Below are positions 34,418 to 43,062 of a stretch of 64,000 nucleotides of DNA, one piece after another (position 1 is the first letter of the stretch; each line of letters opens with the position of its first letter). This DNA comes from an uncultured beta proteobacterium (GTDB lineage: Bacteria > Pseudomonadota > Gammaproteobacteria > Burkholderiales > Burkholderiaceae_C), in contig CAIVLG010000037.1 of the NCBI GenBank assembly GCA_903906695.1, forward strand, positions 1 through 64,000, in the 5' to 3' direction. Both the position numbers and the translations under genes were made by a program. The notes under the pieces were generated by a model. It saw only the letters and a program-made list of their open reading frames with translations. It was not told the DNA's origin and did not search any database.

Positions 34418-34781
34418 GCGGGAATTACAACACGGCAAGCTACAAAACAGACCCGCCAGCCTTTTCAGGGGCTGGCGGTATGGCGAGGAACCCGGGTCAG
34501 CTAGTCAGGCTGGCGCGTCTGGGGTCGTCCTCGTCCGCCTTGATGTCGAGCAACAAGACTTGGTTCAATTGCTCAAACCCCCCAGCATCGTACCCCGTTG
34601 GAAGACCTTGCGGACGCCCTAACAAAGCACCGCTTCACTTTAATCCGAGTCGCCCCAGGTCCCTTGCGAATTCTCAATTCGCCAGAGGATTTGCAAACGG
34701 TTCCAGCGGCAGCAGGAGGCGCTCGCCATCGCAAAGGATCAGCGGCCCAAAGTCACACGAATACACTGGTCGTCCAGCACC
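34418..34781. other. 364-bp divergent intergenic region
   Basis: This region separates the minus-strand kinase from the plus-strand FtsX-type permease and must hold both promoters. The only structure I see is a perfect 9-bp inverted repeat (34453-34461 with 34470-34478, arm CCGCCAGCC). It has no T-run on either side, so it is more likely a binding site or leader hairpin than a terminator. I see no coding potential. Confidence 0.6.
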
Positions 34782-37340
34782 ATGCTCAAACTCCTGAAAA
34801 CCTTCTCCTGGCAAGAGCTGCGGCATCACCCCTGGCGCAATGCAGCGGCCGTGCTTGCGGTGATGCTGGGGGTTGCGCTGGCGTTCTCGGTGCATTTGAT
34901 CAACGCCTCGGCGCTCGACGAATTCGCCAGTGCAGTGCGTTCGATCGGTGGCCAGCCGGACTTGGAACTGCGCGCCGCGCAGGGCAGTTTCGACGAGAAG
35001 CTATATGCCCTTGTCGCCGCCAAGCCGCAGGTGGCGCTGGCCTCGCCGGTGCTGGAGCTCAGCACCTATGCGTTGAGCGACAAGTCCGAGCGCGTGCTGT
35101 TGCGTGTGGTCGGGGTCGATGCGCTGCTGGTGGCCGGCGTGGCGCCGGCACTGATGCCGCGCCCGGTCGGTCAGACCGATCGGCTCGCGCTGTTCGCTCC
35201 GGAGGCGGTGTTTCTGAACGCGAACGCGGCGAGTCGCCTGAGCGGCGAGCGGCTGCAACTGCAAAGCGCCCTGCGGCTCAAACCGGTCACGGTGGCGGGC
35301 AGCGTGAGCGCGGCAGGCGCCGCGCTGGCAGTGATGGACATTGGCGCGGCGCAGGAATTGTTTGGCAGGCAGGGACAACTATCGCGCATCGACCTGCGCC
35401 TGCACGCCGGTGTCGACCGCCAAGCCTTCGCGCGCGCCCTGCACGCCGATCCCCTGTGGCCACCCGGCATCACACTGAGCGAGCCCGGCGACGCTGTGGC
35501 CCAGGTCAACAATATGTCGCGCGCCTACCGTGTCAACCTCAGCGTGCTGGCCCTGGTAGCGCTGTTCACGGGGGCTTTTCTGGTTTTTTCGGTGTTGTCG
35601 CTGGGCGTGGCCAAACGCACGCAGCAGTTTGCACTGCTCGGCGTGCTGGGCCTGAGCGCGCGCGACCGGCTGGCGCTGGTGTTATGGGAGTCGCTGATCC
35701 TCGGCCTGATCGGCTCCGGCGCTGGCCTGGCGCTCGGCACTGCGCTGGCGGCACTGGCCTTGCGGCTGCTGGGTGGCGACCTCGGCGGCGGCTATTTTGC
35801 CGGCGCCGCACCCAGTCTGCAATGGGATGGACACGCTGCCCTGCTCTACGGACTGCTGGGAGTCGGTGCCGCGCTGGCCGGCGGTTGGTGGCCGGCACGC
35901 CAGATGCAGCGGCTGTCCCCCGCGCTGGCACTCAAAGGTCTGGACGCGGGAGCGCTGAAAACTCGCAGTCACTGGATCAGCCTCCTGATGCTGGCCTGCA
36001 GCGCCTTGCTGGCCACAGCGCCGCCGGTCCTCGACATGCCGCTGGCGGCCTATCTGGCGATCGGCCTGCTGCTGCTCGGCGGTATCACGGCCTTGCCCTG
36101 GTGGGTCGGACTGATTCTGGACCAACTGGCACCCAAGGTAGCCCGGCTGGCCCTGCCGCTGCTCGCGGTGGAGCGTGCGCGGCGTGTTCGCGAGAGCGCG
36201 GCCGTGGCCGTCAGCGGCGTGGTCGCAGCCCTGAGTCTGGCGGTGGCGCTGACCGTGATGGTGGCGAGCTTTCGCGGCTCGATGATGCAGTGGCTCGACC
36301 AGGTGCTGCCGGCCGATTTGTATCTGCGCAGTGCCCGCAATCTGGGCGCCGGCGAGACGGTCTACTTCAGCCCCGAGTTTGTCCAGGCGGCGGCACAACT
36401 GGCTGGCGTCCAGCGCGTTCAGGCCCAGCGCCTGATGCCCCTGCTGCTGGACCCGTCGCGGCCGACGGTGACGCTGATCGCGCGCGAGATCGGCGAGCCG
36501 CGGCGTGGCCTGCCACTGACCACCGAGCCCTTGCCGATACCGCCGGGGAGAATCGGCATCTACGTGAGCGAGGCAATGGTCGACCTCTATGGCGCCCGAC
36601 CCGGCCAGACGTTCGCGCCATTGGCGGCTGCCTTCAAGACCTTGGGCCCCTTGGCGCGTGCGCCAGCCGTCCCCTTTTTCGTCGCCGGTGTCTGGCGCGA
36701 TTATGCGCATCAGGCTGGCGCGATTGCGATTGACCGGCAAGCCTTCGAGGCCCTCAGCGGCGACCGACGCAGCAACGACATGGCGCTCTGGCTCAATGAC
36801 AAATTGGCAGCCGAGCAGGTCGAGCAAGCCCTGCGCACGCTGGCCGACTCGTTCGACAAGGGCGCCGGGCCATTGCTCGAATTTGGCAGCGCGAGCCAGA
36901 TCCGCGCTACCTCGCTCAAAATCTTCGACCGCAGTTTTGCCGTGACCTACTGGTTGCAAGCAGTGGCGATCGGCATCGGGCTGTTTGGCGTCGCCGCTAG
37001 CTTCAGCGCGCAGGTGCTGGCGCGGCGCAAGGAGTTTGGGCTGCTGGCGCATCTCGGCCTGACACGCCGGCAAATCCTGGCCGTGGTGGCCTTTGAGGGC
37101 GCTGCATGGACCCTGCTCGGCGCCATCGCCGGCCTCGGCCTTGGCCTGGCGGTAGCGCTGCTGCTGGTGCAGGTAGTGAACCCCCAAAGCTTTCACTGGA
37201 CCATGGATCTGCTGCTGCCCTGGGGCAGGCTACTGGCCCTGTGCCTGGCTGTGGTGACGGCCGGCACCGTCACGGCCTTGCTCGCCGGCCGAGCCGCAGC
37301 GAGCAAGGATGCGGTGCTGGCGGTCAAGGAAGATTGGTAG
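34782..37340 (+). CDS. Large FtsX-type ABC transporter permease (YbbP-like)
   Basis: The 852-aa inner-membrane protein is made of two FtsX-type permease modules. An N-terminal TM (about residues 20-40) precedes a large periplasmic domain, then three TMs around 255-370 (LSVLALVALFTGAFLVFSV onward). A central group of TMs, a second periplasmic domain and a final FtsX triplet (about 720-845, ending AASKDAVLAVKEDW) follow. This is the 8-10 TM YbbP/DUF214 layout. Such permeases pair with LolD/YbbA-type ATPases; the nearest candidate is at 24946-25617. Likely substrates are lipids or hydrophobic compounds, but this is not established. Confidence 0.88.
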   Translation: MLKLLKTFSWQELRHHPWRNAAAVLAVMLGVALAFSVHLINASALDEFASAVRSIGGQPDLELRAAQGSFDEKLYALVAAKPQVALASPVLELSTYALSDKSERVLLRVVGVDALLVAGVAPALMPRPVGQTDRLALFAPEAVFLNANAASRLSGERLQLQSALRLKPVTVAGSVSAAGAALAVMDIGAAQELFGRQGQLSRIDLRLHAGVDRQAFARALHADPLWPPGITLSEPGDAVAQVNNMSRAYRVNLSVLALVALFTGAFLVFSVLSLGVAKRTQQFALLGVLGLSARDRLALVLWESLILGLIGSGAGLALGTALAALALRLLGGDLGGGYFAGAAPSLQWDGHAALLYGLLGVGAALAGGWWPARQMQRLSPALALKGLDAGALKTRSHWISLLMLACSALLATAPPVLDMPLAAYLAIGLLLLGGITALPWWVGLILDQLAPKVARLALPLLAVERARRVRESAAVAVSGVVAALSLAVALTVMVASFRGSMMQWLDQVLPADLYLRSARNLGAGETVYFSPEFVQAAAQLAGVQRVQAQRLMPLLLDPSRPTVTLIAREIGEPRRGLPLTTEPLPIPPGRIGIYVSEAMVDLYGARPGQTFAPLAAAFKTLGPLARAPAVPFFVAGVWRDYAHQAGAIAIDRQAFEALSGDRRSNDMALWLNDKLAAEQVEQALRTLADSFDKGAGPLLEFGSASQIRATSLKIFDRSFAVTYWLQAVAIGIGLFGVAASFSAQVLARRKEFGLLAHLGLTRRQILAVVAFEGAAWTLLGAIAGLGLGLAVALLLVQVVNPQSFHWTMDLLLPWGRLLALCLAVVTAGTVTALLAGRAAASKDAVLAVKEDW

Positions 37341-37416
37341 TTGCAGGCTGCGTTACATTCGTGACGGTCGCGCACGCTTGCGAAAATGCAAGTTGCGCAT
37401 ACGAAGGAAACGCACC

Positions 37417-39801
37417 TTGAACGGAAATAACAAGTCGCCCGAAGCCCTACAGCAGCGGCCGGTCGATTTGCGTTCGCATCAGATCGAACTGGAACTGCTG
37501 ACCGAGGAATTGCGCCAGACGCAGTCTGAACTGGCCAGATCGCGGGCGCGCTATTTTGACTTCTACGACATCGCGCCGGTGGGCTATTGCACCGTCAACC
37601 AGTCCGGACTGATCCGGGATGCCAACCTCGCCACGGCCGCCCTGCTGGGTGTGACCCGGGACGCTCTCCCCGGCCAATCGATCAATCGTTTCATCCTGCC
37701 GAACGACCAGCACCTTTTCCACCGGCTGCGCCAGAGAATCACACAGACTCTTGCACCGCAGCATTGCGAGTTGCGGATGGTGCAACCGGACCAGAAGCCG
37801 CTCTGGGTGCAACTGCAGGCCATGCTCGCCAATGACGAGAGCGGCCTGCAGCACTTGCGCATCGTGCTGAGCAACATCAGCGAACGCAAGCAGATAGAGG
37901 CTTCACTGGCAGACAGCGAGCAGCGCTACCGTACCCTGGTGGAGTGGATGCCAGAACCGATCCTGGTTCATCGCGCCGGCACCATTCTCTATGTCAATCC
38001 CGCCACCGTGAAGATGTTTGGCTCAGGATCGGCAAGCGAGTTGGTTGGCCACTTGATGCTGGAACGGGTCCATCCCGCCTTTCGTGAGATCGTCGTGAAA
38101 CGTATGAGAGATTTCGCGGGCTGTGGCCTGGACTCGCCGATGATGGTGCAAAAGTTGCTCAAGATCGATGGCACTGTCATCGACGTTGAAGTCCAGGGAA
38201 CGACAATCTCCTACGACGGTGGGCCAGCCCTTCAGGTGTCAATGCGCGACATCACCCAGCGCACAACCATTGAGGCGGCGCTCAGAGACAGCGAGCAGCG
38301 TTTTCGGACACTGGTCGAATGGAGCCCGGAGGGAATCCTGGTGCATCGCGCCGGCAACATCATCTATGCCAATCCGGCAGCCGTCAGGACTGTTGGTGCA
38401 AGCTCAGCGGCTGAACTCATAGGCAAGCCGGTGATCGACCGCGTTCACCCGGATTCCCGCGATGTGGTGTTGACCCGCTTCAGGAAATTTGCGGAACTCG
38501 GCGCCGCCGCACCCATGATCGAGGAAAAACTGATCCGGCTGGATGGAACCACCCTGATCGCCGAGGTCCAGGGCACGGTGATTGAGTATGACGGCGAACC
38601 CGCATTGCACGCCAGCGTGCGCGACATCAGCGAGCGCAAATCAATCGAAGCTGAACTTGAAGCCGCCCGCTTGAAGGCAGAGCATTCGAACCGTGCCAAG
38701 TCGCGCTTCCTGGCATCCGCCAGCCACGACCTGCGGCAACCGGCGCACGCCCTGGGAATGTTCATTGCCCGCCTGGCCGAGTTACCGAACGACGCGCAAA
38801 CCCGGCATCTGGTAGGTTGCATGGACGCTTCGGTGCGCGCCTTGCAAGACATGCTCGATGGCTTTTTCGACCTGTCACAGCTGGACGCCGAGCAGACGCA
38901 AATCAGCACCGTCGCATTCCCGATCGAGAACCTGCTCGGGCAATTGCGCAACGAATTCAGCGGCAGCGTCAGCGAGAAGGGACTGCGCCTGCGGGTTCTG
39001 CCTTCGAAAGCGTGGGTTCAGAGTGAGCCCAACATGCTGCACCGTATCCTGCTCAATCTGGTCAGCAACGCCATACGCTACACGCCGCAAGGCAGTGTTC
39101 TGGTGGCTTGCCGACTTGCCGGAGAGGGCACCCAACTTCGCGTCGAGGTGCGCGACAGTGGCATCGGGATCCCGGCGCAACACCACCAGGACATCTTTCA
39201 GGAGTTTTTTCAGATTGAAAATCCCCAGCGCGACCGCAACAAAGGACTGGGCGTTGGACTGAGCATTGTGGAGCGGTCCTGTCGCTTGTTGAATCATTCA
39301 CTGGCGCTGCGTTCGTCACCGGGGCGCGGCTCATGCTTCAGCGTGACGCTGCCACTTGCGTCTGCGCACCCGGCCAATGCGCGTGAAAACTCAGGTGAGC
39401 TGTCCGCCAGGGACGGGCTCGATGGTCTGAACGTGCTGCTGATCGAGGACGATGAACTGGGTCGTGTCGGATTGGCGGGCCTGCTGACGTCCTGGGGTTG
39501 CCGCGTGCTGATCGCCGAAGGCACGGCAGCGGCCTGCGAACTGTATCGGCATGAGTCGGCGTGCGACATCATCATCAGCGACTACCGGTTGGGCGGCGGG
39601 ATCAACGGCATCGAAGCAGTGCAGCGTTTGAAGACCGTCACAGGGCGGGCCACTGCGGCCTGCCTGATCAGTGGTGATACGGACGCCAGCTTGCGCCAGC
39701 TGGCGCAAGCCGCGGGGCTGACCCTTTTGCAAAAGCCGGTGCGACCCGCCAAATTGCGCAGTCTGCTGCGGCACCTGGTTCAAGCAAACAGTATCGACTG
39801 A
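37417..39801 (+). CDS. PAS-rich hybrid sensor histidine kinase/response regulator
   Basis: The product is 794 aa from a TTG at 37417, chosen because GAAGGA lies 8 bp upstream and no good ATG exists. An N-terminal coiled region (HQIELELLTEELRQTQSEL) is followed by PAS-1 (RYFDFYDIAPVGYCTVN). Two near-duplicate PAS domains come next (YRTLVEWMPEPILVHRAG and FRTLVEWSPEGILVHRAG). A HisKA domain with the histidine in FLASASHDLRQPAHAL, a HATPase domain (NLVSNAIRYTPQG, DSGIGIP) and a C-terminal receiver (IISDYRLGGG) complete it. There is no TM segment. No output gene is adjacent. Confidence 0.9.
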   Translation: MNGNNKSPEALQQRPVDLRSHQIELELLTEELRQTQSELARSRARYFDFYDIAPVGYCTVNQSGLIRDANLATAALLGVTRDALPGQSINRFILPNDQHLFHRLRQRITQTLAPQHCELRMVQPDQKPLWVQLQAMLANDESGLQHLRIVLSNISERKQIEASLADSEQRYRTLVEWMPEPILVHRAGTILYVNPATVKMFGSGSASELVGHLMLERVHPAFREIVVKRMRDFAGCGLDSPMMVQKLLKIDGTVIDVEVQGTTISYDGGPALQVSMRDITQRTTIEAALRDSEQRFRTLVEWSPEGILVHRAGNIIYANPAAVRTVGASSAAELIGKPVIDRVHPDSRDVVLTRFRKFAELGAAAPMIEEKLIRLDGTTLIAEVQGTVIEYDGEPALHASVRDISERKSIEAELEAARLKAEHSNRAKSRFLASASHDLRQPAHALGMFIARLAELPNDAQTRHLVGCMDASVRALQDMLDGFFDLSQLDAEQTQISTVAFPIENLLGQLRNEFSGSVSEKGLRLRVLPSKAWVQSEPNMLHRILLNLVSNAIRYTPQGSVLVACRLAGEGTQLRVEVRDSGIGIPAQHHQDIFQEFFQIENPQRDRNKGLGVGLSIVERSCRLLNHSLALRSSPGRGSCFSVTLPLASAHPANARENSGELSARDGLDGLNVLLIEDDELGRVGLAGLLTSWGCRVLIAEGTAAACELYRHESACDIIISDYRLGGGINGIEAVQRLKTVTGRATAACLISGDTDASLRQLAQAAGLTLLQKPVRPAKLRSLLRHLVQANSID

Positions 39802-39836
39802 TGTGAGTTCGTCCATGCATGCGAGAATCGCGCCCG

Positions 39837-40298
39837 ATGAACCAGATGAAACGATTCAAGCTCAGGTGGGTGGCCATTCCGGCCATGCTGCTGTTCACGG
39901 TATTTATCTGGAGTACCGACCGGGTCACGCTGCAAGGCGAACGCACGATCTACACCGTCAATTGCCGAGGCGGTAGCTGGCAGGAAAATCGCTGCAGTGG
40001 CGAAATCACAGTCGGACCGCGATTCCGATACCGGGCATTGAAGCTCAGGGGTGAGGTCCTATTCTGGGTGCTGGGCTCACAGGAGGCATCCTCCAAACTC
40101 ACCGGCTGTTTGATTCAGGATGGACGCAACTGGACCTGTCCGGCCAGCGCCGATGCGCCCAAGTCCCTCACTTTGGCCCTGTCGCGCGGCGACCCGGTGC
40201 GCTACCCGGGTTGGCCGACCCGCCCTTTTCATTCGACTTCGAAATTTGGTTGGTGGCTGCTCGATGCCGGAATCAGTTTTGGGCAAGTCATCGAATAG
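39837..40298 (+). CDS. Small membrane-anchored protein of unknown function
   Basis: The 153-aa protein has an N-terminal signal-anchor (WVAIPAMLLFTVFIW, residues 12-26) and a probably periplasmic domain with cysteines in VNCRGG, NRCSG, GCLIQDG and WTCP that could form two disulfides. The ATG at 39837 is preferred; 39846 is possible. I do not recognise a named family. It lies 35 bp after the hybrid kinase, same strand. Confidence 0.65.
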   Translation: MNQMKRFKLRWVAIPAMLLFTVFIWSTDRVTLQGERTIYTVNCRGGSWQENRCSGEITVGPRFRYRALKLRGEVLFWVLGSQEASSKLTGCLIQDGRNWTCPASADAPKSLTLALSRGDPVRYPGWPTRPFHSTSKFGWWLLDAGISFGQVIE

Positions 40299-40307
40299 GG
40301 CGAACGC

Positions 40308-41699
40308 TCAGAACTCGGCGTGCAGGCGCACACCCCAGATCGAGACCGGGCCCCGGTCGGCGTTGTAGGCGGGGTTTCGAACGTACTGAAAGTCCCCCGC
40401 CAGGCTCAGCGCCTTGTTCAGATTCACCGCATAGTAGGTCTCGAAAATCTGTTCCCTGGCATAGTGTGGCAATTGCCCGTCGCCGATCAGGATTCCGATG
40501 CCGCCCGCGGAAAAATAGGCTTTCGCGTCTGGCGACAGACCATTGACCGCAAGAGCGGTTCCGAAGGTGTGGGTCGGTTGGTTCCAGTAACTGCCTTTGA
40601 CTGAGAAACCGACAGACAGGGATTGGTTGACGTCGGTGAAATCATAAGCCTCCGTATTGCCGCTGTTGCGGCTGAATCGTGCAAATGCGCCCAGGTCCTT
40701 GGCCAATTCCTGCTCCATGTTGATGGCAAAGCCCGACTTGCTCGCACTCCGACGCACACTGCTCACGTCAGGCGACTGACCACTGGCCCGTGCCAGCGCA
40801 ACCGCATCGCCGTAATAGGCCATGCGTGCCTGATTCACGAACGCCAGCAGTCGGATGGCTCCGCGATGCGCAAGCCATTGATGCCGGTGCTCAAGCTCAA
40901 ACACCCACTCGCGCTGAGCGAAGCTCTGGTCGATGCTCTCCCCATTGGGCTCTGTGGACATGGCAAAAAAGCCTCCTCGGAGCGTCCAGTCGCGCTGCGT
41001 CCATTCGGCCGCCATGCCATAGGTGTAACCCCATGCGTCGGCGGCATAGTCGAAGGCGGCGCTATCGATCACAGACCAGTTCAGAAAGTCGGCACGCGGA
41101 TCGTGGGCGTAGCTGTTGTTGTCGAAAATATCGACGACTGAGAACTTGCCAAGCGTCAGCGTCAGATTGTTGTTAGGCTTCGGGCCAGCCAGTGTGTTGG
41201 GTCCGGACTCGACCTGAGTCATGTCATCGTTGAGCGCAAGAGTTTGCCTCAGGAATGCCCGCTGCAGACGGCCATAGGGCGAGTCGCGTCCCACCTTGTA
41301 GGCAGCACCGCTTGGGAACCCGGCCACTCCGGTCGTTTCGGACAAGCCATAACCCTGGTCAATTTCGGGGTTCAGATAGAGCTCGCCTGAACGCCACAGC
41401 CTCAGACCCAAGAACAGGGTGGCGTCGACTGTCTCTTTGGCGCCTTCTTCGCTGTGCAAGCTATTGGGTCCGACATAGGGCGAGATGAAGCTGGCGTGTT
41501 TTTGCGTCACCAAGGAGAACTGTCCGTGCGCATTCCAAAGTTCAATTTCAGGGACATCAGAAGCGCTCAACGAGGCGGCTGCGGTTTGAGCATTGCTCAT
41601 GTGTGGCGTACCGGCGAATGCCAGAAGCAGCAGCCAGCGTGACCACGTGGAATGTCGTTTTCGGACCCGCAAGCGGAACAAAGCAGTGAACGCGAACAT
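40308..41699 (-). CDS. OprB-family carbohydrate-selective porin
   Basis: This 463-aa outer-membrane beta-barrel has an N-terminal basic region and hydrophobic signal (WLLLLAFAGTPHMSNAQ). The barrel region follows with typical OprB stretches (GLRLWRSGELYLNPEIDQGYGLS, TLGKFSVVDIFDNN, QIFETYYAVNLNKALSLAGDFQYVRNPAYNADRGPV in outline) and a terminal phenylalanine for outer-membrane insertion. Members allow diffusion of sugars or related solutes; here the cargo is unknown. The ATG at 41699 lacks a strong ribosome site. Confidence 0.85.
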   Translation of the reverse strand: MFAFTALFRLRVRKRHSTWSRWLLLLAFAGTPHMSNAQTAAASLSASDVPEIELWNAHGQFSLVTQKHASFISPYVGPNSLHSEEGAKETVDATLFLGLRLWRSGELYLNPEIDQGYGLSETTGVAGFPSGAAYKVGRDSPYGRLQRAFLRQTLALNDDMTQVESGPNTLAGPKPNNNLTLTLGKFSVVDIFDNNSYAHDPRADFLNWSVIDSAAFDYAADAWGYTYGMAAEWTQRDWTLRGGFFAMSTEPNGESIDQSFAQREWVFELEHRHQWLAHRGAIRLLAFVNQARMAYYGDAVALARASGQSPDVSSVRRSASKSGFAINMEQELAKDLGAFARFSRNSGNTEAYDFTDVNQSLSVGFSVKGSYWNQPTHTFGTALAVNGLSPDAKAYFSAGGIGILIGDGQLPHYAREQIFETYYAVNLNKALSLAGDFQYVRNPAYNADRGPVSIWGVRLHAEF

Positions 41700-42051
41700 G
41701 GCAGTGGGTGGAAAAAATCTTTGTTTTGATGACACGGCGCATGCGCCATGCCTGACCAACGGTCGGCGGCGCAGGGCTGCTTTCTGCAGTCGCGCGTTTG
41801 AGCACTCGATCACGCGCCACGGGCTGCCCGATTCTAGCGAACCCTATGTGTCAATTTGAAGACCAAGGACGCTCTCGCTCTTCTTGTGTACCAGATTGCC
41901 TGATAGCTATCTACTAGCCGGCTTTAAATAAATCCCGGTGCAGAGCTACTGGCAAAAGGGTAGCGCAGCGTCATTCACACGCGAGCTGATCAATCGCAGA
42001 ATTCTTTCATCGCTGGAAACCTTTCAGTGAACGAAAATTTTGGAGAATCCG
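41700..42051. other. 352-bp divergent intergenic region
   Basis: This lies between the porin gene (minus) and the PEP-CTERM gene (plus) and must hold both promoters. A GGAG ribosome site for the PEP-CTERM gene lies at 42043-42046. I see no coding potential and no riboswitch I can defend. Confidence 0.6.
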
Positions 42052-42723
42052 ATGAAGACCAGTCTGAAAAGCATAGTTGCCCTGATCGCCTTGTCCTCAC
42101 TGACTCTGGCAAGCACCCATTCATTGGCAGGTACCGCATCGGTGGCGGAAATTGGCCTGGACAAGGGCCAGACGCTCAATCTCGTACTCCCCGTCCAGAG
42201 TGGTCCCCAAAACTATTCAGCCGGATCGCTCGACATCACCGTCAACGGCACGTCGTTTCTGGCCTTTTGCATCGACCCATTCCAGTATTCTTCACATACG
42301 GCAACGACGTACAACTCTTATTCAGACTTGAGCACCTTGGGCAGCAGCGTAGCGGGAGTAGTATCGAACCTGTACTCCGAGTCCTATGCCAGCACTATCG
42401 GCAACGCCACCAACAGTGCGGCTTTCCAACTCGCATTGTGGGATCTGGCGAAAGATGATGGTGTCCTCACGACGGGTGCTGTACACACAACAAGCTCGAC
42501 GAACTCCAGCGTGGTCGCTGCTGCCAACACCATGATCTACAACGCGCAACACTCTACCGGTTCGACGCAATACAGTTTCAACCTGTACACCAACGGCACC
42601 AAACAGGACTATCTGGTTGCCTCAGTGACCGCCGTGCCGGAACCCGAAACCTACGCCATGCTGCTGGCCGGTTTGGGTCTGATGGGTTTCACCGTGCGTC
42701 GCCGCACCTACAAACAAGCTTGA
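42052..42723 (+). CDS. PEP-CTERM sorting-domain protein
   Basis: The 223-aa secreted protein has a signal peptide over residues 1-27 (SIVALIALSSLTLAS core), a Ser/Thr/Asn-rich body with no cysteine pair pattern, and a C-terminal exosortase signal: VPEPETYAMLLAGLGLMGF followed by RRR. The signal directs processing by an exosortase and surface or matrix display; no exosortase gene is in the window. The ATG at 42052 follows GGAGAATCCG. A decayed second copy of the sorting signal lies just downstream. Confidence 0.9.
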   Translation: MKTSLKSIVALIALSSLTLASTHSLAGTASVAEIGLDKGQTLNLVLPVQSGPQNYSAGSLDITVNGTSFLAFCIDPFQYSSHTATTYNSYSDLSTLGSSVAGVVSNLYSESYASTIGNATNSAAFQLALWDLAKDDGVLTTGAVHTTSSTNSSVVAAANTMIYNAQHSTGSTQYSFNLYTNGTKQDYLVASVTAVPEPETYAMLLAGLGLMGFTVRRRTYKQA

Positions 42724-42753
42724 TCGAATCCTTGTTGCGCTGTCACACGAGAC

Positions 42754-42806
42754 CCGGAACCCGAGACCTGCGCCAGATGCTGGCCGGCCTCGGGCTGATG
42801 GGGTAA
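42754..42806 (+). pseudogene. Decayed duplicate of a PEP-CTERM sorting signal
   Basis: The segment encodes PEPETCA, then, after a small insertion-deletion that shifts the frame, MLAGLGLMG and a stop. It closely parallels PEPETYAMLLAGLGLMG at the end of the upstream gene. It has no start or body, so it is a remnant of either a tandem PEP-CTERM gene or a duplicated 3' end. Confidence 0.6.
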
Positions 42807-42849
42807 ACAGCCAGGTCATGCTGAACATCGGCTGTCAGCGTTTGATTGA

Positions 42850-43062
42850 TCAGGTAAAGAGCGCACCCTCTTCTTTGAGCAGTTGCCGCAGGATCGAGCG
42901 GTGGCAGTGCGACTCGTCCTGGCAGTAGCAACCGATCGAAAAATTAACGCTGTGTGACAGCTTGGCCAGTATCGCAATTGACCGGGCGGCATCAGCCTGG
43001 TTCATCTCGGCGCGATAGCGCTTGGCGAAAGCGCTCCACTCCTGTCCTAGCGCGACCGGATC
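42850..43062 (-). pseudogene. 5'-truncated DUF488-family gene remnant
   Basis: About 70 codons read on the minus strand end in the DUF488 C-terminal signature: AFAKRYRAEM, NFSIGCYCQDESHCHRS, ILRQLLKEEGA, then a stop. The N-terminal half of the family is absent: upstream of about 43062 the frame is open only as an alternative frame of the nickel-transporter gene. The fragment has no start codon or ribosome site of its own. It is most simply a deletion remnant fused to the 3' end of the transporter gene. Confidence 0.65.

Noticed and set aside
34453-34478. Inverted repeat with arm CCGCCAGCC as a terminator
   Set aside because: No T-run follows on either strand and no gene ends there. Reported only as a structure within the intergenic region.
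34598-36733. 711-codon open frame overlapping the FtsX-type permease gene
   Set aside because: It is a different frame of the 34782-37340 gene with Arg/Ala/Gly-rich low-complexity translation. The permease frame has TM segments and family motifs.
41935-42020. Possible c-di-GMP riboswitch in the leader of the PEP-CTERM gene
   Set aside because: A CAGAGCTAC-like stretch resembles part of the GEMM 3' half, but the GGCAAACC half and pairing stems are absent.
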